From Voacanga thouarsii (Eukaryota; Streptophyta; Magnoliopsida; Gentianales; Apocynaceae), in NCBI GenBank assembly GCA_026120185.1, contig JANUWF010001661.1, positions 1,913,501-1,977,500 on the forward strand: DNA of 64,000 bases. Direction: 5' to 3'. Made by a program: the position numbers and the translations under genes. Shown piece after piece: positions 1-10,879 of this stretch; the first letter of the stretch is position 1; each line of letters begins with the position of its first letter. A model generated the notes under the pieces. The model did not search any database, was not told the origin of the DNA, and saw only the letters and a list, made by a program, of their open reading frames with translations.

Positions 1-261
1 TTATGTAAGCCAAGAAAATAAATAATTAATATTTATTATTTTGGGCCTTTTGGGTCCAAGAAAAATAATAAATATTTATCTGGCCCAATAGCTTGGACCT
101 TAGGGTTTTTTCCAAATACGGTTGAGAGGAGTTTAAGATTATGCCAAACTGTTTCTCAGGATAACATCCGGATATTTTGAAATCCCGGGGATATGTTTAT
201 CAGAGATTGAGAGACCTAATTTTTGCTAAAATATAAACAACTCTTTGAAAAGAAAAAAAAA

Positions 262-360
262 AACCCTAATTATTTTCCTTCCCAAGAAAAGACTCACGTG
301 AGTCTCTCTCTCTCTCACAAAAGCTCTCTCCTTCTTCTTGTTTTTCCCTTGTTCTTTGCT
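262..360 (+). promoter_or_regulatory. Possible promoter/5' leader elements (telo-box, G-box palindrome, CT patch)
   Basis: A telo-box AAACCCTAA lies at about 271-279. A perfect 14-bp palindrome GACTCACGTGAGTC at 291-304 contains a CACGTG G-box core, followed by CT-rich sequence to about 345. In plants such elements occur in promoters and 5' leaders of housekeeping genes. They could equally belong to a retroelement LTR cut by the window edge. Positions 1-261 are AT-rich and show nothing I can identify. Confidence 0.25.
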
Positions 361-471
361 AACCAATAGCGAACGAACTAAGGAGAATTGAGACCCTTCC
401 TCTTCACCATAGTGTTCACCGACTAGAGGGTAGGCTGAGGAATATCCCGAGAGCTGGGGAGCTAAGCGTTA

Positions 472-598
472 ATGCAAACAAGACGAAGTCGAAGGCTAGC
501 GGGTGTTCAACCGGAAGCTCCTTCAACCGTGCAAAGCGAGGCGATTCCAGCCATTCAATCTGTTCCTACGCAACCTAGGAGGGTTAAGGAACGCAGAG
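472..598 (+). CDS. Possible first coding exon, function unknown
   Basis: An ATG at 472 opens 42 codons of a basic, proline-rich peptide beginning MQTRRSRRLAG and rich in Pro, Gln and Val, then RRVKERR. The stretch is more GC-rich than its surroundings. It ends at AG|GTATGA (donor GT at 599-600), a good plant 5' splice site. The frame otherwise reads into a hydrophobic low-complexity tail to 711 that looks like intron or transposon leader. The peptide could be the N-terminus of a nuclear protein or of a retroelement gag. No downstream exon is recognisable, because transposons follow immediately. Sequence from about 600 to 760 resembles the copia leader that follows. Confidence 0.2.
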
Positions 599-759
599 GT
601 ATGATCTTCACGCTTCCGCATGGCCTTTATGGCTCACGTATAATTTTTTTTTTGTCTCTGTTTTTATCCGTCCATGGCTCCCTGTGCTGCGTTTTGCCAT
701 CATTACCATGATCCAACCGTGGCTTAGAAACCAAACAGCCACGACTGGTCTTTTCTTGC

Positions 760-2091
760 GCTTCCATTTTCTGTTCAGGTTTTCTTTTTTTTAGCATTGA
801 TCCAGGCACCATTTTTTTCTTTGTACAAAAATTCGTAAAATTAAATTGAAATACAATTTCAAATGCTTATGCCTTTCAGAACGAGGTGTACACAAATTCT
901 ACGAAAAGTGATTTAAAAATAAATTACAGGTGCATATACCTCCATGCACGGGGCATACACAGAATCTACTCATATCAAAACCACGAGGGATCCATACAAT
1001 CACCATATTTTTATTAATAAAAGAAAAACGGTGAAGGAAAAATGGTGGCCTTGTTTCATGAAAAGAAAACAAAAGCTATCATTATTTTTCAAATTCGATC
1101 AACCTTGAACCAGGCACACATGATGCCTTTTAAAGAAAAAATAGCTTTCATATTCCTTCTCCAAACCAAAAACAACCGGCTTCGTATTTCTTTTTCCTTA
1201 TTTTCTTTATTTCCATTTTCTTTTTGCACATGGTGGCTACCATCAAACCCTGACGAGCCATGTTCTCTTAATTAGTCCAATGACTAATTAAATAGCTATT
1301 TTATTAATTAATTAATCCACTTGGGCCCAATATAAAATTACTCAAGATAATTAATTAACAAATGAATTAATTAAATTATCTATTTTATTAATTAATTAAA
1401 CAACTTAGACCCAATTATAAAATTGCTCAAGATAATTAATTAATAAACTAATTAATTATTTTAGCCCAAATAAATAATTAATTGGATACCTAGAATAATT
1501 CTTTTAATAATAAATTCACCCAATAAGCCCATATAGTAAATAAATTTACTCATGTTATTTGAGCTATTCTGGAGACCAAAAGACATGTTATTCTTAGTTA
1601 TTAAAATAAGAAAAATACCCATACTAACAAATAGCAGTATTTTAATTATTTTAAATATTCTATTTATTACCATATGAAAATATTGACCTCGAGCTTCGAC
1701 CTACAATTGTAATGATGAAAATACCTCTCAACGTAACACCTGTCATTGAGATACGAAAAATGCACTAACACTTTTCTCAATGATATCTACTATCCTTTGA
1801 TAGCTAATATGATAATCTATGACTTCCAGTATGTATCCACTTAGCACAGGGAGTTACCCAAAAATGTACATACTTAGTTACGTTTCTCAGGGTTCTGAAT
1901 TATTAAATTATCCCGGACAATCACAAGGGAGTGATATCTTCACGTAATAAATCATAAAAACTACATTGTATAAGTTTGTCATAATTAATTATAGTTATAC
2001 ACCCAACGTACAATTTTATTAGCCCAGCGATAAGACCTTACCCAACATACATTAAAGTGTACAAGTCCAGTTTTAGCAGAGTACCAACTTA
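760..2091 (-). mobile_element. Copia remnant J: leader joined to LTR
   Basis: The segment is a diverged third copy of the copia family seen at 8360-32973. Positions 780-1028 match the leader next to the primer site of that family (compare 15990-16140 and 30780-31000). From about 1029 it jumps into the family's LTR and follows it through the A/T-rich tract at 1270-1480 to 2091. The PBS and the adjoining LTR end are missing, so a deletion joins leader and LTR. At 2091 the LTR is cut by the CACTA end; the uninterrupted sequence is seen at about 10397 and 32527. No coding sequence remains. Confidence 0.55.
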
Positions 2092-2490
2092 CACTACAAG
2101 AAAATGATACATTAATGACAAAAAAATTTTCCTAACTAAACTTTAATCGCTAAAAGTACCCTTTAGCGAGGAATTTTTTTTTTTCAGCGATAAAATTTTT
2201 TTTCCCTATTGATTAAGACATTCAGCAACAAAATTTTTATTTCCTAGCTAAAAATGATGACTTTAGCTAGGAAATAAGTGTATTAATGAGAAAAATTTAA
2301 GTTTCCTTGCCAATGATGCATAATCAGTAACGAAAATTCAATTCCTAGCTAAATTTTCCCCGTTAATAATGCATTATCAATGACAAAAATGTATTTCTTA
2401 GCTAAAAATATTAACTTTTATCACTATTAACTATACTTTTAGTGACAAAATTCATATTTTTTAGCTAATAGCTATCTGTACATTTTTCAA
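2092..2490. mobile_element. CACTA (En/Spm-like) terminus with subterminal repeats
   Basis: The sequence starts CACTACAAGAAAA, the typical plant CACTA transposon terminus, preceded by TTA (2089-2091) as the likely 3-bp target duplication. The following 390 bases repeat short motifs around TAGCTA, TTAGCGA and CAGCGA with poly-T runs, as in CACTA subterminal arrays that bind transposase. Related copia LTR copies at about 10400 and 32530 show the empty site. No matching right terminus is present before copia D sequence begins at about 2590, so this is a truncated end. The stretch 2490-2590 is AT-rich and unassigned. Confidence 0.45.
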
Positions 2491-2589
2491 TATTTGCAAC
2501 ATGGCCCCAAAAATTTTATAAATTGTTCTTTAAATTTTGTATAATTACAAATTAACCTAAAAAATTTGTACATTGATCCCTAAGGAACC

Positions 2590-3343
2590 CACTACTGTAG
2601 ATGTATATCATTTGGAACTGATTCCAATACACAATCACCTTGGCCAAGGACTTCTTGAGTAGTAATTCCTACAAGTGGTCGTGAGATATTTGCCGCTACT
2701 ATTAGGAGTGGTGAATCCTTTATTGACCATTTCAACTACTTTCGTTTACCTCATAATGTACCCAATATCCATCCCATAGTAGGCCCTCAATCGAGCTCCA
2801 GAGATTGGAATCAAAGTACAAAACTCAGCAAACAAAGTACCTTTGAGATCTCAAGTCTAAGGATACTTGCATGTTTACTATATTGAGATTATATCACTGG
2901 CATTAAATAGTTATCCATGTAATTATCTCATAGCTAGGTCATCCAATGAACTTATTCCATTAGCAAGCATCCATGTGTTAACTTTGAGTATCTCAATATT
3001 CACGGATATGAGAACCCCTACCTGATCAAATCAGAAAGTCTAACACATGCTAGTCTTAACGCATTAATGATGTCTAGTCTCATTAATACTATGACTAGGG
3101 ACTATTTAAGTACTAACATTATACAGTGTAGTAGGAATCTCATATCATGATCTCTCTCATGATTTCCTTAACACAGTGTTGTATTAGGAACTTTATCCAA
3201 CAGTTATTTTACACAAAAGTAAACAAAAGAAATTGTAAGATAAATAATGCCTTTTATTAAAATAAAATGTGTCATATACAATGTACAAGTGATTATCTCT
3301 AGGGCATAACGCTAATAATATGATATGCATGAGATACCTAACA
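2590..3343 (+). repeat. Element D 5' LTR (3' part)
   Basis: This aligns by eye with 6060-6790 and 35490-36212, with shared phrases such as CTTGGCCAAGGACTTCT and TCACTGGCATTAAA. It ends ACCTAACA immediately before the primer binding site. The upstream part of the LTR is missing or unrecognisable next to the CACTA end. Confidence 0.62.
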
Positions 3344-3344
3344 G

Positions 3345-3357
3345 TGGTATCAGAGCC
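3345..3357 (+). other. Primer binding site (initiator Met tRNA), element D
   Basis: TGGTATCAGAGCC is the standard plant LTR-retrotransposon site that pairs with the 3' end of initiator tRNA-Met. It lies two bases after the LTR end and fixes the element on the plus strand. Confidence 0.85.
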
Positions 3358-5199
3358 TTGCTATGTGTGGTTAGAAAACAATTTTTTTTTTCCCAGCATG
3401 AAAGTTGCTTCATGTATTCACTCACTGTGAAAATTGTTTTCACTCGAGTTGAAATTGTTTCAAGTATTGTGGGTTGAGTCCGTAGCACAATATACTTGGG
3501 TAATAGTTACAACATATTTCGAAAAATGTTTTCTTTATGTGATGGAAGTTTTTTTTTTAAGAAAAATATTTTCTTGAACATCGTTGTTGCCTTCCGTTTC
3601 ATCCTAATTTTCTGTTTTGTTTAGGTTTAAACTAACAAATTAGTTGTTGTTTTGAGCTTCAAAACAGAAAATTCTGCTGAGAATTGTTCTCACCAAACCG
3701 TTGCAGAAGATAAAGGGTCCAGAATTATTTCTGGAAAAATTTTTTAAAACCCGCCGCCTCTTCCCGACAGCAGCCGATGCCGGCTTTGGCCCCTAACCAG
3801 CGCCAGTTCTGTGATCTTCCGTAACGTCCATAAATCATTTCTGGAAAATTTTTCTTAAAACCAAATTGCGGCCGGCGCCGCCTTGGGCTTCTAACTGGCG
3901 CCGGTTCAGTCCTGTTTTGCGACATTCCAGCAATTAATAAATTTTCTAAATAGAATTTTGAAAGGGAAAAATCTCATTTTATGAAAGGCGGTAAAATAAA
4001 ATTTTCTCCACCAGAGACGGGACCCAAAAGCATTTTCTCAAAATTAGTTTTGAGACAAACAATTTTATTTTTCCAAAATAGTGATTTTGAAAATTTAAAA
4101 TTAATGTATTTTTCTAAAATATTGATTTTAGAATTTGTTTTATTTTTTCAAAATAGAGATTTTGGAATAATAAAAATTATATGTTTATTTTGTTTAAGCA
4201 TAATTAATGGCATGGTGGATGGTTATGGACTAAAACTAATTATATCTGTTCATGCATTTTATAGTTTTGTTTTTTACGAAATAGGGCCTGCGTGTCTTGT
4301 CTTCTCTAGAATTTTTTGTAATTCTCTGCTCATCTAACTCTCCTCGAATGTAACTCGAGGTTTTCTCTCTTTAGGAAATTATGTAATTAGTTTATATAGG
4401 TTAGATAGGAGTAGAATTATTTTATTTTGGAGATGGCAACCAAAATAAGGTGAGGAGGTAAGACATTCTACTTAAATCATGCATAAACACATAGGATTAA
4501 CTATATTAATTTCTTTTATGGCTCAAAGGAATTAATTTAGGGTAAAGTCCATAACCATACCACGTAATCGGTTTATTACCATGATTATCAATTATGTGAT
4601 TTATTGATTTTTATGCATGTCATTTATTGAAATCACTAAAAGGAAAAATTCCTCACTTGATATTAAACCTAATTCCTTCCATTAATATAGTAAAAACGAG
4701 AGTCCTTTTTCGAAACCAGGTTGTTGGGCAAACCCAAGCCTACTCGACATCGGGCATGTTCAAGTTATGGAGTTAAATTCCTTTGGAATTAAATTCCTGA
4801 TTAATGGGTCGGGTGTAACTAATTTTTTTATCTCGGTTGGACAAACTCAAGAATAAAGAAATTTAGAGAAAAAGTTGGGGTAGCCCAAAAGGGCTTTAAC
4901 ATTAAAAGCTATTAATCACCCATTGATCCGGTAATTACATATGATATAATTGGTATTAGACACTTACCAATGAATTCAAGGGTGGCTTGTTGGGCAAACC
5001 AAAGGTTATTCTAGAGGAATTTGGATACCGGTCCACTAGGAAAGCTTCCAAAGGGCTTTCCCGAATCAGTAGTGGGGGCTGTTAGTTTGAATAAAACAGT
5101 GGAGTAAAAATGCGTTTAATTAAAGTCCTAATTATTTACATTTCATATGCATATACAGTAGCTAATCCTCTCTATCTTTACATCTACGACACTTGCATT
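3358..5199 (+). other. Element D leader (PBS to gag), noncoding
   Basis: This 1.84-kb stretch has no supported gene. It contains a local duplication: the phrase ATTTCTGGAAAA followed by a T run and AAAACC occurs at about 3726 and 3837. It also contains GC-rich islands at 3750-3920 with GGCGCC palindromes. A TTGTTGGGCAAACC phrase occurs at about 4721 and 4988. Short ORFs at 3725-3925 (minus) and 3981-4337 (plus) are low-complexity and not protein-like. Confidence 0.5.
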
Positions 5200-5808
5200 A
5201 TGTCTACAAACGTAAACCTATGCAGCATCTTGGAGACCAATAAGTTAAATGAATCAAACTACCTTGACTGGTATAGAAATTTGAGGATCGTTCTCAAATC
5301 GGAAAAGTTGTTCTACGTGTTAGATGCTCCTATTCTGCCACCACCAGCTCAAGATGCTCATGCTGATGAGCATGCTGTCCACAAAAGGCACAAGGAGGAT
5401 TGTGATACTGCATTGTGTATTATGCTGGCATCCATGACTCCTGAGCTGCAAAAACAGCACGAGCATATGGATGCTCAATCAATTATACTACATCTTCGAG
5501 AGCTGTTTGACGCTAAAGCTAGAACTGAGAGATATGAGATCTCGAAGCAACTATTTCATTGCAAAATGGCAGAGGGTTCTTCTATGGCCACTCATAGACT
5601 GAAGATGTTAGGCTTAATAGAAAAGCTTGGATCTCTCAGGATTGAGATGGACCTTGACTTCAGTATTGACTTAATTCTATAGTTTTTAACTAAGAGTTTC
5701 TCACAATTTGTGATTAACTATCAGATGAACAAGATTGAGTCCGCCATTCCTGAGTTGATCAATCATCTCAAAACTACAGAGTCCTCCATGAAGAAGGATT
5801 CCAATGCA
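5200..5808 (+). pseudogene. gag: Copia gag, element D (truncated, one nonsense codon)
   Basis: This is a Ty1/copia capsid protein of the UBN2/gag-polypeptide type. I chose the ATG at 5200 because MSTNVNLCSILETNKLN and then NYLDWYRNLRIVL match the standard start of this family; the upstream in-frame stretch to 5110 looks like leader. Then come the LYVLD-like region, a CIMLASMTPELQKQHE helix and the RYEISKQLFHCKMAEGSS segment, all typical of copia gag. TAG at 5680-5682 interrupts the frame. The same frame continues with SFSQFVINYQMNK and INHLKTTE to about 5808. The zinc knuckle and all of pol are missing because the sequence then enters the 3' LTR. Confidence 0.75.
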
Positions 5809-5811
5809 TTT

Positions 5812-6790
5812 TTAATTCTCTAATTAATAAATCTATATTCAGTAGATTATGAGCGGCGTCTAGCAATACATTATAACTATCCAAAAGTCTAGGAAGTCAA
5901 GTGGCTTGACATGAACATTTCAATAGCAAACAACAATGTAATAAACTCTTTTTACCATACAATTTCTCATTCAGTTTGGAGTATGGAATTAGTATCAACT
6001 CTCTCCAGAATATTAATTTAATTCTGACCCGAATATTTTAGTACGTGTTCTCAGAATCCATTACTCATAATATGTATCAATTGAAAAAGTTTCTAATATA
6101 CAATAGCCTTGGCCAAGGACTTCTCGAGTAATGATTCCTACAAGTGGCTGTGAGATATTAGCTCCTACTATTATGAGTGGTGAATTCTTTTTTGACCTTC
6201 TTAACTATTTTTGTTTACTTCACATTGTACCCAATATCTATCTTATAGGCGACCCTCGATCTGACTCCAAAGATTAGAATCAAAATGCAATACTCAACAA
6301 AAAAAAGTACCTTGAAGATCTCAAGTCTAAGTACTTGCACGTTAGCTATAACGAGATTTTATCGCTGGCACTAAAAAATTATTCACGTGATTATCTCATA
6401 GTTAGGTCATCTAATGTACTTGTTGAAGTAACAACCATCCACGTATTAACTTTGAGTATCACAATACCCACAAATATGAAAACTACCATCTAATCAAATC
6501 AAGAAGTATAACACGTGCCAGCTTTAACGCATTAATGATGTCCTATCTTATTAATACAATGACTAGAGATAATTTAAGTAAGAACACTATCCAATATAGT
6601 AGGAACCTCACATTATGATCTCTATCATGATTCTCTTAACACAGTGTTGCACTTAAGACTTTATCTAATAGTTATATTCATATCAAAGTATAAAAAAAAA
6701 TAAATTGAAACATAAATAATTCCTTGTATAATTAAACAAACTTGTAATATACAAAATACATGTGATTACCTCTAGGGCATAACACTAACA
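5812..6790 (+). repeat. Element D 3' LTR (5'-truncated)
   Basis: From about 5812 the sequence aligns with the solo LTR at 35225-36212, including GAGCGG(C/T)(G/A)TCTAGCAATACA and a common ATGGAATTAGT motif. From about 6060 it also aligns with the 5' LTR. It ends CACTAACA at 6790. The first part of the LTR, the polypurine tract and pol were removed together in one deletion. Confidence 0.66.
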
Positions 6791-8354
6791 TTTTTTTCAT
6801 TTCTCTTATTTTCTTTTGCACTTCACTCATCTCACTTGAGGTAAGGATAGAGGAGTATATAGCGTTCCTCTTTTGATAATCGAGTAAGAGTTCTTTATAT
6901 CAAATTGCCGTAGTCTTCCCAAGATTAAATAGGGACCACATCATAAATGATGTCATTTAGATGTTTTCCTATCTCAATTATCAATAACACTTGCTTGTTC
7001 ACTCTCAACTTCCCACTATCATGAAACTATTATAGCCTATAGGGGTTTGGATATTTCATCACTTACAAATCCAACTTTTCTACAAGACTAGTAATCACAA
7101 CATAAGTAAAGCTCCATTCATCAATGATAGCAGCACATGACTTTTAGTTGATAAAGTAATAGGAATAAAAGAATTTTTTTTTTTGCAAACGTCCATTTAT
7201 TTCCTCATCACAATAATCTTCTACATTACAAGCACCTATATCATTGATGGAAACTCCAGCTAATGGATAAATTGGTGTTGCAACATTTCTCTCATCACTA
7301 GAATTATCATCCTCTTTCCACGCCCATTTTTGTTTCTCATCTACACAATCTTCTTCACTGAAAGTTAACTTACATTGAGCATTGGTAAACACCAACTTTT
7401 TTGTTAGATACTCATATGAGGTTTGTGTCTATATCCTAAGCATTTGAAACACTTGATGTGCCTAGTCTTTAGAGGATTCTCTATACTTTTGCCCTTTTTT
7501 TAGCTCACTCTTTTCTAGATTTTTCTTTTCCCTACTTTTCTCTAAGCTTGTTGGATTCCTTTGGTGGTTTTGGTAGTTCTTTCCTCATATTTAGTAGTTG
7601 GTTGAAGATGGGATTGGTAAAGATAGTTTTCTTGGGATATGATTTCCTTTTGAGTTGCCCCTTAATTTTTATGGCCATATACACTATCTTCTTCAATGTA
7701 TCAGAAGAGTATAGCTCTACCACATTTTCTATCTCTCGATTCAAACCACTCAAAAAACTCATTGTGGTAGCCCTCACATCTTTAACAATATTTTCCTAAA
7801 TTAAGATCACCTCTAGCTCTTTATTAAAATCGTCTACATTTTCGTTTACTTGTTTGAGTACATGCAACCTTGTGTTGAAGTTCACTATAGTAGTGTGGGA
7901 CACAAATCTGCCTCTCATCAAAATTTTCAATAACTCCTAATTAGACACTGGATGATCCCTTATTCTCCTTCTTTGAGACGATACTTGGTCCTACCATGTT
8001 AAGGCAGACTTAAGGAAATATGAAATAGCCAACTTTATCTGCTCACTCACTATATTCATGGCACTCAAATAAAATTTCCATCCTCCTTTCCTAATCAAAA
8101 TAAGCTTTCAGATCACTCTTTTATGGGAATGGAGGTACCTTCAATTTTACATGCCTCATCTCTCTATCTTCATCATCATCATCATCATCATCATATCTTT
8201 TCCTTATTCTATTCTCATTTCCTTGATTTTGCATTCCATAACCTTTTTCATGGTCTCCCTCACTCTATTTATGCATCCTCTTAAATTCACTTTCAAATGC
8301 CATATTTTGTCTCTCATTTCTCCTATGCATTCTTTCTCATCCTTCTCTCAAACC
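6791..8354 (-). pseudogene. Gypsy gag C-terminus, zinc knuckle and protease (element K)
   Basis: Read on the minus strand from 8354 down, this is a decayed Ty3/gypsy gag-protease. Near 8090 are DLKAYFD and FECHEYSE, matching the plant gypsy gag DPEAYLEWE...FDCHNYSEE region. At 7777-7532 is FLSGLNREIENVVEL...AIKIKGQLKRK. At about 7470 is a zinc-knuckle start IKCFKCLG. An acidic spacer follows (7395-7144), then protease remnants LVEKLDL, KLRVNKQVL and DIIYDVVP. Several stops and frameshifts break it. Its N-terminal part lies 24.6 kb away at 32979-33246, beyond an inserted copia composite. RT would lie left of 6791, but the element is cut there. Confidence 0.68.
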
Positions 8355-8359
8355 TTGCC
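8355..8359. repeat. Target-site duplication TTGCC, left copy
   Basis: TTGCC precedes the outer left LTR of the copia composite. The same five bases follow its outer right LTR at 32974-32978. The flanks on both sides are parts of one gypsy gag, which supports a single insertion event for the outer LTR pair. Confidence 0.75.
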
Positions 8360-9656
8360 TAAAAGACTGCGAAAAAAATAAATACGTAGCAAAAGACAGC
8401 AAATTAAAATTTTTCCTGAGCCAAAGTCTAGGAATTCTTACTTCAACATTTTACTTGAATAACCGAAGTTGAATTCGATTTTGATGGTGCTTCCTCAATC
8501 GAAACGTCTTCTTGTCTGTGGGTATCCTAGCTAATCATCGGCTTCACGCATTAAACACTTTACCAAATTTGCTAACTCTTGACCTTCCAGAGTATTCTCA
8601 AACCTCTAAAGACTTCTACCTGTGAAAGCAGAACTGGGATAAAGAAGATTGAAAGTAGAGCCAAAGTCTAGTATTCTCAAAACAGGAGAGCTAAAACGGT
8701 AAAGGAAAAACGGCAAGAAAACAACGGCCTGGTTTTCTAAGGAAAAGGATGAAAGCATGAAAGCTGTTTTCTTTTTCTTGTAAGAATTCGGTTAACCCTT
8801 AGCCATTCACGTAATGCCTTTTTTTTTTTTTCTACAATTATTAAAACATTAGCTTCCTTTTCCTTCTAAAAAAAAAAAAAAATCAGCTGCTTACTTTTTT
8901 TTTAAAAAAAAAATTCCTTATTTCCTTTTACATATGGCGGCTACCATCAAACCATGATAGGCCATGTTTTCCTAATTAGTTCAAGACTAATTAATTACCT
9001 CTTTTATTACTTAATTAATTCACTTGGGCCCAATAAAAAAATATTCAAGATAATTAATAAATAAACTAATTAATTATATTAGCTCTTTTATTAATTAATT
9101 AATTCACTTAGGCCCAATATAAAATTACTCAAGATAATTAATTAATAAACTAATTAATTATTCTAGTCCAAATAAATAATTAAGTAGACTTTTAGAATAA
9201 TTCTTTCAATAATAAATTCACTCAATAAACTCATTTAGTAGATAAATTTACTAAGGTTATTTGAGCTATTCTGGGGATCAAAAGACATATTCTTCTTGGC
9301 TACTAAAATGACTAAAATACCCTTCTAAAAAATAGCGGTATTTTAATCATTTTAAATATTCTATTTATCACATATGGAAATATTAACCCTAAGAATAATA
9401 TTACAAGTGTAGTGTCTTCATCCTACAGGAGTAATAATGAAAATACTCCTCTACGTAACACCCATCATTGGGATAAGAAAAATGCACTAGCACCTTTCTC
9501 AGGGACATCTACCATCCTTTGATAGCTAGTTCGATAATCCATGACATCCAGTATGTATCCATTCATCACAGGGAGCTACCCAAAAGTATACATGCTTAGT
9601 CATATTTTCTAAGGCCTTGGATTATTTTGATTATCCCGGACATTCACAAGAGGGTG

Positions 9657-10337
9657 ATTTTTTTTTTTATGCAAATGTAAATGGTTTAATATTGATCGAT
9701 AAGTATTTACAAGGATGACTAGTTTACAGTCGAAGAGACTTCAAACTAGAGGTTCTCAATACATGTCTCAAAACTAGTCTGGACCTCAGGGTACAACATA
9801 AAGATTACAGTGTACACCTGAGTTTTAATCTTCTTGACTATACCCCCCGGCTGGCAGGCAACACCATCAAAGATTGCCTTGTTCCGGGCAGTCCAGATGT
9901 AGTAAAAACTGGCCGCTAGGTCAGTAGACTTGGCCTTTGAAATCCAGGAGGTACCCCGGTTGGCATTCTTATACCACCTGAGATAAGCTTTTGCTGAGTT
10001 CAAGAATTGTGGAAGATTTAACCATACTTTTACTTCTCTCCAGATAGTAGCAGAAACCGAGCATTTGAAGAACAGATGGTTCATCGTTTCAGACTGGAAC
10101 TTACACAAAGGACATGTCATGTCATCAAGTCTGAACACAAGTGCATCTTTTGTCTTAAGCCTACCTTTGGCACATAACCAAAGAATGAATGAGTGGTTCG
10201 GCGTTAAACCCTGCTTCCATATAGTATTGGCCCAATACATAGATCACATAGTAGATCTCAAATAGTCATAAGCAAGAGATGTGAAAGAAGTATTGCAATT
10301 TCCCCATGAATGAAGAAGATCAGCAGCATGATGAGGC
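9657..10337 (-). mobile_element. 5'-truncated LINE (L1-type) 3' end
   Basis: On the minus strand this is the end of a LINE ORF2, stopping about 90 bases before a poly-A tail (poly-T at 9658-9668 on the plus strand). It sits inside the copia LTR and replaces LTR sequence instead of simply splitting it. I saw no clear target-site duplication. Confidence 0.75.
9746..10337 (-). pseudogene. LINE ORF2 C-terminus, RT zinc-binding domain
   Basis: The minus-strand frame from 10240 to 9746 encodes the plant LINE zinc-binding region (zf-RVT). It shows FILWLCAKGRLKTKDAL, then CPLC...TMNHLFFKC (Cys, Cys, His, Cys ligands), then an IWREVKVWL helix and YYIWTARNKAIFDG, ending TCIENL stop. The same frame continues upstream to about 10337 (DLLHSWGNCNTSFTSLAYDYLR) through one TGA near 10252. 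Endonuclease and RT are gone through 5' truncation, as usual in target-primed reverse transcription. Confidence 0.78.
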
Positions 10338-10848
10338 TATTAACCTTGCGAAAAGATCTCACCCAACATACATCAAAGTGTACAAGTGCAGTTTCACCAG
10401 ACCGCCAACTTATACTCAAGTCTTAGGGTACTCGTCCACGCAGTAGTTGCAATAAATTAATCTTTATTTATTTTAGTACTTTTATAAAGATTATTATTCT
10501 GCGGTCCAATTCTATGTATTCCAAATATGCTTACACTATTGCTGTGAGTGGACTGTCCACTAGTTAAAGGTAAACCATTCCCCATTTAGAAACCATAGTG
10601 TAATGATATAAATCTTGATGAAGTACCCAACTCCATCAATCGATCAAGAATAATTTTTCACTTATGTGTTAGTAGTCCATAATATATACCTTACTGTAAA
10701 AGCATAACTCAATTACATAGATTACTTACTAATGCATTTAGACCTTTAATATGCAATATATGTAAACAAACAACCATTAATGAATGAAACTTCTATTAAT
10801 TTTCACAATACATAAATGCACAGTCTATTTTGGATATACATTCCAACA

Positions 10849-10861
10849 GTCTCCTATTTGC
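10849..10861 (-). other. Polypurine tract, copia copy F
   Basis: On the minus strand GCAAATAGGAGAC directly precedes LTR start TGTTGG. It is the plus-strand priming site and confirms that the LTR at 8360-10848 is the 3' LTR. Confidence 0.6.
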
Positions 10862-10879
10862 ACTAAATAGAATGTGAAA

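Larger units (their letters stand above)
2590..6790 (+). mobile_element. Copia element D, gag-only deletion derivative
   Basis: The order is partial 5' LTR (to 3343), iMet primer site (3345), a 1.8-kb leader, gag (5200 to about 5808), then directly a 5'-truncated 3' LTR (to 6790). Both LTR pieces and a third copy at 34.5-36.2 kb share one sequence family. The family ends in TAACA after a conserved segment with CTAGGGCATAAC (TCTATGGCACAAT in the third copy). Protease, integrase, RT and RNase H are absent, so the element cannot move on its own. The 3' LTR abuts gypsy fragment K at 6790/6791. Confidence 0.62.
8360..10848 (-). repeat. Composite 3' LTR, interrupted by a LINE
   Basis: This aligns with the 5' LTR at 31065-32973 in two blocks, 8360-9656 and 10338-10848. 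The distal end reads TAAAAGACTGCG against TGAAGAACTGCG in the partner, so the terminal TG has mutated to TA. The proximal end ...TTCCAACA at 10848 meets the polypurine tract. About 85-90 LTR bases present in the partner (about 32374-32459) are missing at the LINE insertion. Confidence 0.75.

Noticed and set aside
1270..1480. MITE suggested by repeated TTAATTAATTAA motifs
   Set aside because: The same tract lies at the same place in the other copia LTRs (about 8990-9180 and 31680-31910), so it is LTR sequence.
2590..2630. CACTACTGTAG as the right end of the CACTA element
   Set aside because: It is not the reverse complement of CACTACAAGAAAA and is not followed by the expected TTA and copia LTR sequence.
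8151..8381. 76-codon ORF with an isoleucine run and a CAT repeat near 8167-8192
   Set aside because: It is antisense to gypsy gag K and crosses the TTGCC insertion site. The run is an ATC/CAT microsatellite.
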